From Oscillospiraceae bacterium (GTDB lineage: Bacteria > Bacillota > Clostridia > Oscillospirales > Oscillospiraceae): 52,795 nucleotides of DNA. This document shows positions 15,375 to 23,880 of the stretch, in pieces. The stretch is from the NCBI GenBank assembly GCA_017405865.1, contig JAFQZN010000042.1, positions 1 through 52,795 on the forward strand, given 5' to 3'. The first letter of the stretch is position 1. Each line of letters starts with the position of its first letter. A model generated the notes under the pieces. The model was not told the origin of the DNA, did not search any database, and was given only the letters and a program-made list of their open reading frames with translations. The position numbers and the translations under genes are program-made.

Positions 15375-15662
15375 ATGTTTTATCTCTATGCAGCCGTCGT
15401 CCTCATTATGAGCGTGACCGCGTTCATTCTGATGCGGACGGATAAACTACGTGCGCGCCATCGCGAAAGAAGAATCCCGGAGCGCGTGCTGTTTCTTGCC
15501 GCTGCATTTTTCGGCGCGGCAGGCGGCTGCCTCGGCATGTATTTTTATCACCACAAGACCAAACATCTGAAATTTGCGCTGGGCTTCCCTTTGCTCTTCC
15601 TCCTGCAGGTCTATGTGACGCTTCTGCTGATCGGAAAGAGAATCATCAGACTGCCGTTTTGA
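15375..15662 (+). CDS. DUF1294-family small membrane protein
   Basis: A 95-residue protein with about three hydrophobic segments. The sequence RTDKLRARHRERRIPE followed by LFLAAAFFGAAGGCLGMYFYHHKTKH is characteristic of DUF1294, a family of unknown function. The start is the ATG at 15375 with GGTGAT 4 nt before; a GTG at 15366 lies within that SD and is rejected. It ends at a hairpin shared with the convergent DUF896 gene. Confidence 0.88.
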   Translation: MFYLYAAVVLIMSVTAFILMRTDKLRARHRERRIPERVLFLAAAFFGAAGGCLGMYFYHHKTKHLKFALGFPLLFLLQVYVTLLLIGKRIIRLPF

Positions 15663-15681
15663 CAGTGACATTATAAAGATA

Positions 15682-15708
15682 CAGGAACGGTTGTTACGAC
15701 CGTTCCTG
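15682..15708. terminator. Convergent terminator, DUF1294/DUF896
   Basis: 9-bp arms at 15682-15690 and 15700-15708, extended by inner pairs. On the plus strand TTTCTT follows. The DUF896 stop codon (15694-15696) lies in the loop. Confidence 0.75.
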
Positions 15709-15909
15709 TTTCTTCGTCAGTTTCGTCTTTTTGCCGTCCGGCGTGACGATGTAGGTGTTTTCCAGCTGCACGGTCAGACTGCGCTTGAAGGCGTCGATAT
15801 ACTGCCTGCGCAGCGCGTTGCGCTCTGCTGTTTCCTCCTCTGTCAGACCCTCGGACTTCGCCTTGCGCGCAAGCTCGTTGATCCTTCGGATCACTTCATC
15901 CATTGTCAT
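15694..15909 (-). CDS. DUF896-family small cytoplasmic protein
   Basis: A 71-residue DUF896 (YnzC-like) protein: a helical hairpin, IRRINELARKAKSEGLTEEE, then RNALRRQYIDAFKRSLTVQL and a short C-terminal tail ending in basic residues. The Bacillus relative is a small SOS-region protein of uncertain function. The frame extends upstream, but a strong promoter (15929-15957) lies in that extension, so the start is the ATG at 15909, 9 nt after GGAG. Two codons later there is another ATG. The leader would be only about 13 nt. Confidence 0.88.
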   Translation of the reverse strand: MTMDEVIRRINELARKAKSEGLTEEETAERNALRRQYIDAFKRSLTVQLENTYIVTPDGKKTKLTKKQERS

Positions 15910-15928
15910 TTGCATCAGCTCCGCGTCA

Positions 15929-15957
15929 ATCATAGCGGTTTTTGCGGAAGCTGTCAA
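15929..15957 (-). promoter_or_regulatory. Promoter of the DUF896 gene
   Basis: Minus-strand -35 TTGACA (15952-15957), 17-bp spacer, -10 TATGAT (15929-15934). It fixes the start of the gene at 15909. Confidence 0.85.
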
Positions 15958-15961
15958 GAAC

Positions 15962-15980
15962 AAAGCGCGATCAGCGCTTT
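15962..15980 (-). terminator. Possible terminator ending the MFS operon
   Basis: 7-bp arms at 15962-15968 and 15974-15980 with the stop codon in the loop, followed on the minus strand by TTTGTTCTT. Modest stem. Confidence 0.5.
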
Positions 15981-16945
15981 ATCTTCTTGATCAGCAGAAC
16001 GGCAATTGCTGCGCCGACTGCCAAAACAGCTATGCCGACCGTCAACAGGATCGTGCCGGTCGTCCAGAAGCCTGCGTCCTGCGGCGCTTCGTCTGTAGGC
16101 GCGTCGTCGACCGCCATCGCAAATGTGGGAGGGGACTCCGGCTCCGTGACCGTTTGGGTCTCTCGTTGGTTGAGGCGCTCTGTTTCTTCCTCGGTGAGCG
16201 TATCGGTATAAAATCCCAGAAGAGTAAAGTCAGACGGGTCAAACTGCGTTGCCTCGACGTCGCCGCTGTACTTCAGCATCATGTAGCAGTAGCCGACGCG
16301 CCTCGCGTTCTCTGCTGTTTCCGGGTCGTTTATCGCATAGCACGTTTCCGGGTCAGACGTCGTTTCATAGGTGAGGAAGTACATTTGGTAGTTGCCGTCG
16401 CCCAGGTAGTAAGCGCTATTCGCATAGGCAAAAAGGTTCCGCGGGTGAGCGGCATGATCGGCATAGGAAGAGAAATCGCTGCTCTTCGCGTAGGAAGTGT
16501 CGCTTGGCGTTTCGACCGTCAGCGGTGTTGATTCGCTCACGAGGAAGTACCCGTTTTCGCAGGAATAGAAGTCCCCGGCGCGGAGGGTCCGACCGAATCT
16601 TGCTTCCGCGCAGGAAGCAAAGGCTTCTTCGGAAATGCCGGTCACGCCGGTAGGATCGCGCAAGACACGATTGTACTGCTCCGGATGCTGCATTATCATG
16701 CGCACAACGGCAGCGGCGATCACTCCGTCCGCAGTACTTTCGTCGAAGGTTTTCAGCCCGGCGTGGAGGTATTCGCTCGCAAACCGGTTGAGCACTTCTG
16801 CGCCGCCCTTGCTGTAAGCAAGCTCCTCCAATCCCGCACAGTAGGATTCGTCGTCGATCGGAGGAATCCAGACGTCCGCAAAGGTGCTGTACGACAGGGC
16901 AAAGCATAAAAACAGTGCAAGAATGAGAGAAAGAGTTTTTTTCAT
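15971..16945 (-). CDS. Exported protein with C-terminal membrane anchor, unknown
   Basis: A 324-residue protein: signal peptide (MKKTLSLILALFLCFALSY, probable cleavage near FA-D), an extracytoplasmic domain starting DVWIPPIDDESYC, a Thr/Glu/Pro-rich stalk (about 255-285), a transmembrane helix (about 293-316) and a basic tail KKIKR. Cysteines are spaced through the ectodomain. I do not recognise the family. The longer frame to 17116 is rejected: SD AGGAGG sits before the ATG at 16945, and this ATG overlaps the preceding gene's TGA. It is third in the MFS operon, and the tight coupling suggests it acts with the 4-TM protein. Confidence 0.75.
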   Translation of the reverse strand: MKKTLSLILALFLCFALSYSTFADVWIPPIDDESYCAGLEELAYSKGGAEVLNRFASEYLHAGLKTFDESTADGVIAAAVVRMIMQHPEQYNRVLRDPTGVTGISEEAFASCAEARFGRTLRAGDFYSCENGYFLVSESTPLTVETPSDTSYAKSSDFSSYADHAAHPRNLFAYANSAYYLGDGNYQMYFLTYETTSDPETCYAINDPETAENARRVGYCYMMLKYSGDVEATQFDPSDFTLLGFYTDTLTEEETERLNQRETQTVTEPESPPTFAMAVDDAPTDEAPQDAGFWTTGTILLTVGIAVLAVGAAIAVLLIKKIKR

Positions 16946-17280
16946 AGCAACAGTCCTCCTGAAAATGAAATCGTATTGAGCAGGATGATCAGCAGCAGCG
17001 GCGAGAGCTTTTGATACGCAAGACGGCGGCGCAGGAGCAGCCATTCCGCTGCGGTTGCGGCAAGCTCCAACGCGCCGATCAGATACCACGGCGGCATGCC
17101 GCGCGCGATATACCACAGATCGAGCGTCAGCACGAGCGGGGGATTGGTAACAACGTTCACGAGCAGAAGAAGCAGAAAATCCCTTTTGTCCCGCACCCCC
17201 AGCACGAACGCCGCGCCAAGCTCGAGCAAAAGCGTGAAGCCAAGACTGATCAAAAGGGAACGGATCAAATCAGCCGTCAT
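16942..17280 (-). CDS. Small four-helix membrane protein, unknown
   Basis: A 112-residue protein made almost entirely of four hydrophobic segments. The second contains LLLVNVVTNPPLVLTLD, and the third carries WYLIGALELAATAAEW with a polar Glu inside the membrane. The start is the ATG at 17280, 9 nt after GGGAG; it overlaps the end of the MFS gene by 11 bp, and its own TGA overlaps the next gene's ATG. Both junctions imply coupled translation. The function is unknown; it may be a partner or assembly factor of the exported protein downstream. Confidence 0.72.
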   Translation of the reverse strand: MTADLIRSLLISLGFTLLLELGAAFVLGVRDKRDFLLLLLVNVVTNPPLVLTLDLWYIARGMPPWYLIGALELAATAAEWLLLRRRLAYQKLSPLLLIILLNTISFSGGLLL

Positions 17281-18310
17281 GCGCACCGGCTCCCTTCTGC
17301 GCGAGGCGAAGCCCAAGCAGCAGCGTCATAGCGGAGATGCAGCCGATCAACGCAAGTCCCCATGGGGTGAACAGGGGATTCGGCGCGCCGAGCAGCCGGG
17401 GCAGAACGCCCAGATACAGCGCGAGCGTCGTCAGACCGAACATCGCGCCGGCGTGGGATGGCGCACTTCTGAAGAGCGTGTGAACGGTGACAGCCATCGT
17501 GGTGTTGAACAGCAGCACGGCGGGAAGAGCGAGCGGCGGAAAGACAACCGACAGCGCAAAGAGCGCCGTGCCGATCAGCTGCGCCGGGAGCTGGAAACGA
17601 AACGCGCCGAAGCGGTCTGCAAGACTTCCGCCTAAACACTTTCCGAGAAAAACACAAACGGTCATTGCAGCGGCAAACGTCGGCAAAGACAGCTCCGCAT
17701 ACCGCGTGACCGTACCCATATAGGAGCGAAGCAGCACCGTCAGAAACATGCAGATGACGAGCGCGGCGTACTGCGGCGGCTTTAGCGAAAGCGGCGGTGC
17801 GGAAGAGGTCTGCTCCTGTTTTTGGAGACAGAAAAGTAGCGCGCAGGCAAGGAGCAATAGCGGGGCAGCGCAGCGCGTGAGCCAAAAGATAGCTGCCGAC
17901 AGCGGACCGAGGAAGATGCCGAATGCGCCGGGCGCGACGAACCGACCGACCCGCGCTGCGCGCGAGCCTCCGAGCAGCAGCGCCTCGCGTCCGGCTCCCA
18001 CGTGGAAGCAGGCGTTGCCCAGCCCAACGGCGATGCACAAAAGCAGAGGCACAGTCAACAGACTTCCGAGCGCAACCGTCAGACAGCCGACGGCAGACAG
18101 CACGTGACGAAGGCAAAAGCGGTCGGCGAGCATCCCGATCGGCAATTGCAGCGCAAAGGCGCAGCCGTTATACAAAACAGCGCATAGGATCACCGAAACG
18201 GCGGAAGCTCCGAGGCATGAAGCGGTCAGCAGCGCCGTGCAGGCGAAATCAACGCAGAAATGCGACACGCAGGGCAGCAGCTCGCGCAGGCGTTCCGATC
18301 GTATCGACAT
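17270..18310 (-). CDS. MFS-type transporter
   Basis: A 346-residue major-facilitator-like permease with about 11-12 hydrophobic segments. The loop after helix 2 reads GMLADRFCLRHV, and after helix 8 GGSLADRFGAFR, the A/B loop motif of the superfamily (G-x-L-aDR-x-G-x-r). It is a little shorter than the usual 400 residues. The open frame reaches 18625 but runs through a promoter; the ATG at 18310, with AGGAGG upstream, is the start. The substrate is unknown. It begins a three-gene operon with the 4-TM and exported proteins. Confidence 0.85.
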   Translation of the reverse strand: MSIRSERLRELLPCVSHFCVDFACTALLTASCLGASAVSVILCAVLYNGCAFALQLPIGMLADRFCLRHVLSAVGCLTVALGSLLTVPLLLCIAVGLGNACFHVGAGREALLLGGSRAARVGRFVAPGAFGIFLGPLSAAIFWLTRCAAPLLLLACALLFCLQKQEQTSSAPPLSLKPPQYAALVICMFLTVLLRSYMGTVTRYAELSLPTFAAAMTVCVFLGKCLGGSLADRFGAFRFQLPAQLIGTALFALSVVFPPLALPAVLLFNTTMAVTVHTLFRSAPSHAGAMFGLTTLALYLGVLPRLLGAPNPLFTPWGLALIGCISAMTLLLGLRLAQKGAGAHDG

Positions 18311-18367
18311 GGGCGCATTCCTCCTTTGCTTTCTTTGACGCTGATTTTTGAGTTTTGTTCCGTAAGG

Positions 18368-18395
18368 ATTATACTGTGATTCGAGTTTTTCGCAA
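18368..18395 (-). promoter_or_regulatory. Promoter of the MFS operon
   Basis: Minus-strand -35 TTGCGA (18390-18395), 16-bp spacer, -10 TATAAT (18368-18373). Divergent from the flavoprotein promoter 15 bp away. Confidence 0.78.
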
Positions 18396-18409
18396 TCCGA
18401 AGAAGCTAC

Positions 18410-18438
18410 TTGCCACGACGAAGAGAAACGGCTATAAT
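18410..18438 (+). promoter_or_regulatory. Promoter of the flavoprotein pair
   Basis: -35 TTGCCA (18410-18415), 17-bp spacer, -10 TATAAT (18433-18438). It is 27 bp before the ATG at 18465. Confidence 0.82.
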
Positions 18439-18464
18439 GAAAGCAGAAAACGGAGAGTGATACT

Positions 18465-19658
18465 ATGAAGGTGCTCATCATCGGCGGCGGCGCAGCGGGT
18501 ATGATCGCCGCGCTGACCGCTTCCGAACAACCGGATAACGAGGTCGTGCTGCTGGAACGGCAGGCGCGAATGGCGCGCAAGCTGCTTGCCACGGGCAACG
18601 GACGCTGCAATCTGACAAACCGCAATCTGACCCCTGCAAATTATCACGGACAACAGCCACAGTTCTGCCAATACGCGCTGCATGCGTTCGGCGTGGAGGA
18701 CACGCTTTCCTATTTCCTCTCGCTGGGGCTTCTGACCGTGACAGAGGAGAGCGGCAGGGTCTACCCGCGCTCTGACAGCGCAAACAGCGTCGCAGACGTC
18801 CTGCGCCTCCCGCTGGAGCAGCGGAAGAACGTGACGGTCATCACGGGCGCGGAGGTCACGGGACTGCGGCAAGTAGACGGCGGATTTCTTGCCGTCGCCG
18901 GAGAGACCGCCTACCACGCCGACCGCGTGATCGTCTGCGCAGGCGGCTGTGCCGGCGGAAGGCTGGGAGGTACGGACTGGGGCTATAAGCTCCTGTCGTC
19001 CTTCCGTCACACGAGAACGAAGCTCCTCCCGTCACTCGTGCAGCTTCGCACCGATACGACCTACGTGCGATCACTCAAGGGCGTGCGCTGCGAGGTCGAA
19101 GTGCGGCATGCGGGACAGAAGCGCAGCGGCGAGCTTCAGTTCACGGACTACGGCGTGAGCGGCCCCGTGATCTTTGAACTCTCCGCCCATGCCGTGCCGG
19201 AGGAGAATCTCATGATCGACTTCCTGCCGGAATTAACGAAGGATGAAATCCTGCAGATGCTGGCGCAGCGCTGCCGGACCATGCCGGAATTAAAGGCGGA
19301 GGATTTGCTCACGGGCATGCTGCATAACCGCCTCGGCAGGACGCTGCTGCGCTCCTTGGGCTATTCGCTTGAGCAGCCGTGCAATGCGTTTCAAGACGCC
19401 GATCTGCGCGCAGTTTCCCGTCAGATCAAAGGCTTCTCGCTTCGCGTCCTCGGGCCGATGGGAATGGACGGCGCGCAGGTGACTTCGGGCGGCGTCCGCA
19501 CGGACGAGTTTGACGAAACGACGATGGAAAGCAAGCTCTGCCCGGGACTGTATGCAGCCGGAGAGGTTCTGGATATCGACGGCGACTGCGGAGGCTATAA
19601 TCTGCAGTGGGCGTGGTCTTCCGGCCGTCTCGCGGGGCAATTGAGGAGCACGAGATGA
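18465..19658 (+). CDS. HI0933/YhiN-family flavoprotein
   Basis: A 397-residue FAD-binding protein of the HI0933/YhiN (BaiN-like) family, often annotated as NAD(P)/FAD-dependent oxidoreductase. The Rossmann motif IIGGGAAGMIAAL opens the chain (GGGAAG at 7-12). The family's RKLLATGNGRCNLTN follows near residue 38, and the C-terminal FAD contact VTSGGVRTDEFDETTMES with GLYAAGEVLDIDGDCGGYN is intact. Length is typical. Relatives may be flavin dehydrogenases; the substrate is unknown. Its TGA overlaps the next gene's ATG, so two flavoproteins are made together. Confidence 0.92.
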   Translation: MKVLIIGGGAAGMIAALTASEQPDNEVVLLERQARMARKLLATGNGRCNLTNRNLTPANYHGQQPQFCQYALHAFGVEDTLSYFLSLGLLTVTEESGRVYPRSDSANSVADVLRLPLEQRKNVTVITGAEVTGLRQVDGGFLAVAGETAYHADRVIVCAGGCAGGRLGGTDWGYKLLSSFRHTRTKLLPSLVQLRTDTTYVRSLKGVRCEVEVRHAGQKRSGELQFTDYGVSGPVIFELSAHAVPEENLMIDFLPELTKDEILQMLAQRCRTMPELKAEDLLTGMLHNRLGRTLLRSLGYSLEQPCNAFQDADLRAVSRQIKGFSLRVLGPMGMDGAQVTSGGVRTDEFDETTMESKLCPGLYAAGEVLDIDGDCGGYNLQWAWSSGRLAGQLRSTR

Positions 19659-21238
19659 TACGGATCAGAGACATAATTCTGCCTTCGACGCACGGCAGAG
19701 ACGATCTGCTCTATCACGCTGCGCAGGCGCTGCGCGTCAAGCCGTCGGAGATCAAATCCCTGACGGTTTTCCGCCGCTCTCTCGACGCGCGGAAAAAGCC
19801 GGAGCTGCGCTGGGTCTACACGGTGGACGTCACGCTGCACAGCGGCGAGGGCGCGCTGCTGCGCCGAAATAAGAACAAAAAGATCACGCGGGAAACGCCA
19901 TACGTTTATTCGGTCCCCCAAAAGCAGTCGCCGGACCGTCCCGTGATCGTCGGCTTCGGCCCGGCCGGTATGTTTGCTGCATTGGTGCTTGCGAAAGCAG
20001 GCTTGCGGCCGATCGTTCTGGAGCGTGGCGAGCCTGCGCCGGAGCGCAGAAGGAAGGTCGAAGCCTTTTGGAGCGGCGGTGCGCTCGACCCGGAATCGAA
20101 CGTGCAGTTCGGCGAGGGCGGCGCAGGGACATTTTCCGACGGAAAGCTGAACACGGGAACGAAAAACGAGCGCGGCCGCTGGGTGCTGGAGCAATTCGTC
20201 CGCTTCGGCGCGCAGGAGGAGATCCTCTGCGACGCCAAGCCGCACGTCGGCACCGACGTGCTTTTTACGGTTGTGCAGAACCTGCGTCAGCAGGTGATCG
20301 CGCTGGGCGGCGAGGTGCGATTCGGCGCGAAGCTGACCGGCTTGAAGACGGAAAGCGGCCGAATGAGCGGCGCAGAGTATCTTCAAAACGGAAAAATGGA
20401 GACGGTTGCCTGCAAGGATCTGATCCTTGCGATCGGTCACAGCGCGCGCGATACGTTCCGCTATCTTGATTCTGTTCATATCCCGATGGAGCCGAAGCCG
20501 TTTTCCATGGGTGTGCGCATCGAGCACAGGCAGGCAGAGATCGACGCCTCCCAGTACGGAAGACCGTCGGGGAACGGAATACCGCCAGCCGATTATAAGC
20601 TGTCGTGCCATCTACCGGACGGAAGCTCGGCCTATACCTTCTGCATGTGCCCCGGCGGCAGCGTCGTCGCTGCTGCCTCGCAGCAGGGCGGCGTTGTGAC
20701 AAACGGAATGAGTGAGGCTGCCCGGGACGGCAAAAACGCGAATGCCGCCCTGCTCGTAACACTGCAGCCGGAGGATTTTCCAAGCAAGGAGGTTCTCGGC
20801 GGCATGCTCTGGCAGGAGGAGCTGGAGCGCCGCGCCTTTGTTCTCGGCGGCGAAAGCTACCGCGCGCCCGCGCAGACGGTCGGAGACTTCCTCGCCGGGA
20901 AAGCGTCACAGGCGCTCGGTGCGGTCAAGCCGACCTACCGCCCCGGCGTGACGCTCTGCGACCTGCACGAGCTATTTCCCCCCAAAATCACCGACACGCT
21001 GAAGCAGGCGATCGTAACGCTCGACGGATCGCTCAAGGGCTTTGCTTCGCCGCAGGCGCTGCTGACCGCCCCGGAGACGCGAAGCTCCAGCCCCGTCAGG
21101 ATCCTGCGCGGAGAAGACCTGCAGAGCGAGATCAAGGGTCTTTATCCCTGCGGAGAGGGAGCGGGCTATGCCGGCGGCATCATGTCCGCCGCAGTCGACG
21201 GCATGCTCTGCGCGGAAGCGATTATCAGAAAAAGCTGA
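19655..21238 (+). CDS. COG2509-type FAD-dependent dehydrogenase
   Basis: A 527-residue flavoprotein of the uncharacterised COG2509 family. An N-terminal domain of about 90 residues (IRIRDIILPSTHGRDDLL) precedes the FAD Rossmann motif VIVGFGPAGMFAALVLA (about residues 97-113). NVQFGEGGAGTFSDGKLNT and the closing GLYPCGEGAGYAGGIMSAAVDG are family hallmarks. The start is the ATG at 19655 (ATGA overlap with the upstream stop, TTGAGGAG before it). The terminator hairpin begins inside its last codons. The reaction is unknown. Confidence 0.92.
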   Translation: MIRIRDIILPSTHGRDDLLYHAAQALRVKPSEIKSLTVFRRSLDARKKPELRWVYTVDVTLHSGEGALLRRNKNKKITRETPYVYSVPQKQSPDRPVIVGFGPAGMFAALVLAKAGLRPIVLERGEPAPERRRKVEAFWSGGALDPESNVQFGEGGAGTFSDGKLNTGTKNERGRWVLEQFVRFGAQEEILCDAKPHVGTDVLFTVVQNLRQQVIALGGEVRFGAKLTGLKTESGRMSGAEYLQNGKMETVACKDLILAIGHSARDTFRYLDSVHIPMEPKPFSMGVRIEHRQAEIDASQYGRPSGNGIPPADYKLSCHLPDGSSAYTFCMCPGGSVVAAASQQGGVVTNGMSEAARDGKNANAALLVTLQPEDFPSKEVLGGMLWQEELERRAFVLGGESYRAPAQTVGDFLAGKASQALGAVKPTYRPGVTLCDLHELFPPKITDTLKQAIVTLDGSLKGFASPQALLTAPETRSSSPVRILRGEDLQSEIKGLYPCGEGAGYAGGIMSAAVDGMLCAEAIIRKS

Positions 21239-21259
21239 AGTACAATCTTCAGCTTTTTT
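21229..21259 (+). terminator. Intrinsic terminator after the flavoprotein pair
   Basis: 12-bp arms at 21229-21240 and 21247-21258 followed by the T-run to 21259. The stop codon TGA lies in the stem. Confidence 0.92.
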
Positions 21260-21260
21260 C

Positions 21261-21289
21261 TTGTAATTTACCACTATATGTAGTAAAAT
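21261..21289 (+). promoter_or_regulatory. Promoter of the recD2-mreB transcription unit
   Basis: -35 TTGTAA (21261-21266), 17-bp spacer, -10 TAAAAT (21284-21289), directly after the preceding terminator's T-run. Confidence 0.7.
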
Positions 21290-21341
21290 ATATTTTGGAA
21301 CATTACAACAAGACGAAACATAGACTGTCTTGGTGATGGAA

Positions 21342-21695
21342 ATGCTGTTGAAACTGATCCTTGCTGCATTTGCCGCCTGCGGCCTGCTGATGGTACTGCG
21401 GGCGCTTCTGGAGGCGGTGCTGCTTCCGTTTCCGGGAAACGATGCGGTTCATGTTTACTATCTGCGCGGTGGCAGTGCCGAAGCGGAGCATGCCATTCGC
21501 GCCTGCCTGCATCTGCGCGAACGCAGAGGAATGCGCGGCATGCTGATTTTCGCTGACGGAGGACTGACGCCGGAGGCACAGGAAACGGCTGAACTGCTGC
21601 TTCGCAGGGAGCCGGACACCGCGCTGTGTTCCAAGGCGCAGGTTTTCGATTACATACGACAGGAGAACGACGAGGTTGGAGCAGGAACTGATTAG
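21342..21695 (+). CDS. Small membrane-anchored protein upstream of recD2, unknown
   Basis: A 117-residue protein with one N-terminal helix (MLLKLILAAFAACGLLMVLRAL) and a soluble cytoplasmic or exterior part with a repeated-looking helix-rich sequence (EAEHAIRACLHLRERRG, then FADGGLTPEAQETAELLL). No family is recognised. The start is ambiguous: ATG at 21342 fits the GGTGAT at 21332-21337, while ATG 21336, GTG 21333 and TTG 21330 are also in frame. Its last 20 bp overlap the start of recD2, so it is probably translated and couples recD2 expression. Confidence 0.65.
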   Translation: MLLKLILAAFAACGLLMVLRALLEAVLLPFPGNDAVHVYYLRGGSAEAEHAIRACLHLRERRGMRGMLIFADGGLTPEAQETAELLLRREPDTALCSKAQVFDYIRQENDEVGAGTD

Positions 21696-23880
21696 CGGCA
21701 CGATCGCTGCGGTAATATTTCAAAATCAGCAAAACGGATACGCAGTGATCAAGCTGGATGCAGAAGAAGGCGCGCTGATCACTGTCGTCGGAACGATTCC
21801 CGTTCCCATCGTCGGCGAACGGCTGATCGTAACCGGAAAATGGGCGATGCACAACAACTACGGCAAGCAGTTTGAAGCCGAGTTTTTAGAGCGCCTGCTG
21901 CCGGACACGACCGACGACATCCGCGCGTATCTGTCTTCCCGCGCGGTGCGCGGCATCGGGCCGAAAACCGCCGAAAAGATCGTTGCACGTTTCGGGGAAG
22001 ACAGCCTGAAGATATTGGATACCGCGCCCGAACGCCTTGCGGAGATCAGCGGGATCTCCCTCAAGGCGGCACTGGAAATGGGCATCTCCTTCCGCCGGCA
22101 GGTCGGTGTGCGCAGGCTGATCGAATTTCTGGCCGGCTACCGTATCCCTGCGGAGATCGCCGTGCGGCTTTACCGCGTCTATGCAGAGGAGGCCATGGAG
22201 CGGATCCACGACAACCCCTATCTTCTGACGCTGCCACAGTTCGGCGCAGGCTTTGCCGCGACCGATGCGATGGCGCTGGAGCTGGGCTTTGACGGTGACG
22301 ACTACTGCCGCGTCGAGGCTGCCGTGATCTTCGAGCTGCGTCATAATCTCAATAACGGACATACCTTCCTGCCGCTGGACAAGCTGTCGCTCGCGACGGC
22401 CTCCATGCTGGAGCTGAACAGCGATACCGTGCGCGAGGCGCTCGACCGGCTCGCGGAGCTTGGCAGGGTGGAAATCGACGCAATCGCCGGTTTGCAGGCG
22501 GTTTACCTGCCGGAATACTGCGAAGCAGAACGCTATATCACCGAGCGCGTGATCTCCATGGCGCATGAAAAGCCGCAGCCGCTGCGCTTTGCCGATGAGC
22601 AGATCGCCTCGATCGAGCGGGAAAACAGCATCACCTATGCGCTGCTGCAAAAGCAGGCGATCCGATGCGCTGCCGAGCGCAGGATCATGCTCTTGACCGG
22701 CGGCCCCGGCACCGGTAAAACGACGGCGCTCGCGGGCATTCTATCGCTGTTTGACCGTATGGAGAAAAAGACGCTCCTTGCCGCGCCGACAGGACGCGCG
22801 GCCAAACGTCTTTCGGAGCTGACCGGCCGCGACGCCTCGACGATCCACCGTCTTTTGGAGGCGCAGATTTCTCCCGAGACAGGCGAAATGTACTTCGTGC
22901 GCGATGAAAGCGAACCGCTCGACTGCGACGCGCTGATCGTGGACGAAATGTCGATGGTGGACGTGCTGCTGATGCACAGCCTGCTGCGCGCCTTGCCCGA
23001 GGAGGCCTCTCTGATTCTGGTCGGCGACCCGGATCAGCTGCCCTCGGTCGGCGCGGGAAACCTGTTCGCCGATCTGATCCGCAGCGGCGTCGTGCTGACG
23101 ATCGCGCTGACGGAAATCTTCCGTCAGGCGCAGGAAAGCCTGATCGTCATGAACGCGCACGCGGTCAACCACGGCGAGCTGCCCGTGCTGACGGCAAAGG
23201 ACCGGGACTTCTTCTTCCTCAAGCGCCGCTCCCCAGACGCCGTGGTGCAGACGGTCGCCGAGCTTTGCGCCAAGCGTCTGCCGGATCATATGGGCATTCC
23301 GTCCTCCGAAATCCAGGTGATCAGCCCGACGAGAAAAGGGGAGACCGGCACCCATAATCTGAATACGGTCCTTCAATCCGTATTAAACCCGCCGTCTCCC
23401 GCAAAAAAAGAAAAATTCAGCGGAGAAATTTGTTTCCGCGAAGGCGATCGGGTGATGCAAATTCGGAATAACTATGATATAATGTGGAAAAAGCGGGGCG
23501 GCGGCGCCGGAACCGGTATTTTCAACGGCGATATCGGCATGATTTTGGAGATCGACCAGCAGGAGGACACGATCCGCATCCTCTTTGACGATAAGGAGGT
23601 CCTTTACGACAGCGACCTGCTGCCGGAGCTGGAGCTTGCCTACGCCATCACGGCGCACAAGAGCCAGGGCAGCGAGTACCGCGCAGTCATCTTCGTGCCT
23701 TACGCCGGAGCGCCGATGCTTTTGACGCGCGGCGTGCTGTATACTGCGATCACCCGTGCAAGAGAGCTTCTCATTTTGGTCGGAAATGAGGAGGTCGTCG
23801 CGCAGATGACGGAAAACAACCGCAGAAACAAGCGCTACAGCGGCCTGCGGCACCGGCTTGCGGAGCGTGAGGCAACGTGA
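21676..23880 (+). CDS. recD2: RecD-like ATP-dependent DNA helicase
   Basis: A 734-residue RecD2-type SF1B 5'-3' DNA helicase of the kind found without RecBC. The long N-terminal region includes helix-hairpin-helix-like repeats (AVRGIGPKTAEKIVARFG near residue 95, then DTAPERLAEISGIS). Then come the Walker A motif GGPGTGKTTAL at about 341-351, Walker B VDEMSMVD, the GDPDQLPSVGAGN motif III and the C-terminal YAITAHKSQGSEY motif V and AITRARELL motif VI. Probable role in replication/repair. The start is TTG at 21676 with AGGAG 10 nt before. Its stop overlaps the comF start (GTGA). Confidence 0.95.
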   Translation: MEQELISGTIAAVIFQNQQNGYAVIKLDAEEGALITVVGTIPVPIVGERLIVTGKWAMHNNYGKQFEAEFLERLLPDTTDDIRAYLSSRAVRGIGPKTAEKIVARFGEDSLKILDTAPERLAEISGISLKAALEMGISFRRQVGVRRLIEFLAGYRIPAEIAVRLYRVYAEEAMERIHDNPYLLTLPQFGAGFAATDAMALELGFDGDDYCRVEAAVIFELRHNLNNGHTFLPLDKLSLATASMLELNSDTVREALDRLAELGRVEIDAIAGLQAVYLPEYCEAERYITERVISMAHEKPQPLRFADEQIASIERENSITYALLQKQAIRCAAERRIMLLTGGPGTGKTTALAGILSLFDRMEKKTLLAAPTGRAAKRLSELTGRDASTIHRLLEAQISPETGEMYFVRDESEPLDCDALIVDEMSMVDVLLMHSLLRALPEEASLILVGDPDQLPSVGAGNLFADLIRSGVVLTIALTEIFRQAQESLIVMNAHAVNHGELPVLTAKDRDFFFLKRRSPDAVVQTVAELCAKRLPDHMGIPSSEIQVISPTRKGETGTHNLNTVLQSVLNPPSPAKKEKFSGEICFREGDRVMQIRNNYDIMWKKRGGGAGTGIFNGDIGMILEIDQQEDTIRILFDDKEVLYDSDLLPELELAYAITAHKSQGSEYRAVIFVPYAGAPMLLTRGVLYTAITRARELLILVGNEEVVAQMTENNRRNKRYSGLRHRLAEREAT

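Noticed and set aside
18311-18625. N-terminal extension of the MFS frame
   Set aside because: It would cover two divergent promoters, lacks a ribosome site, and AGGAGG precedes the ATG at 18310.
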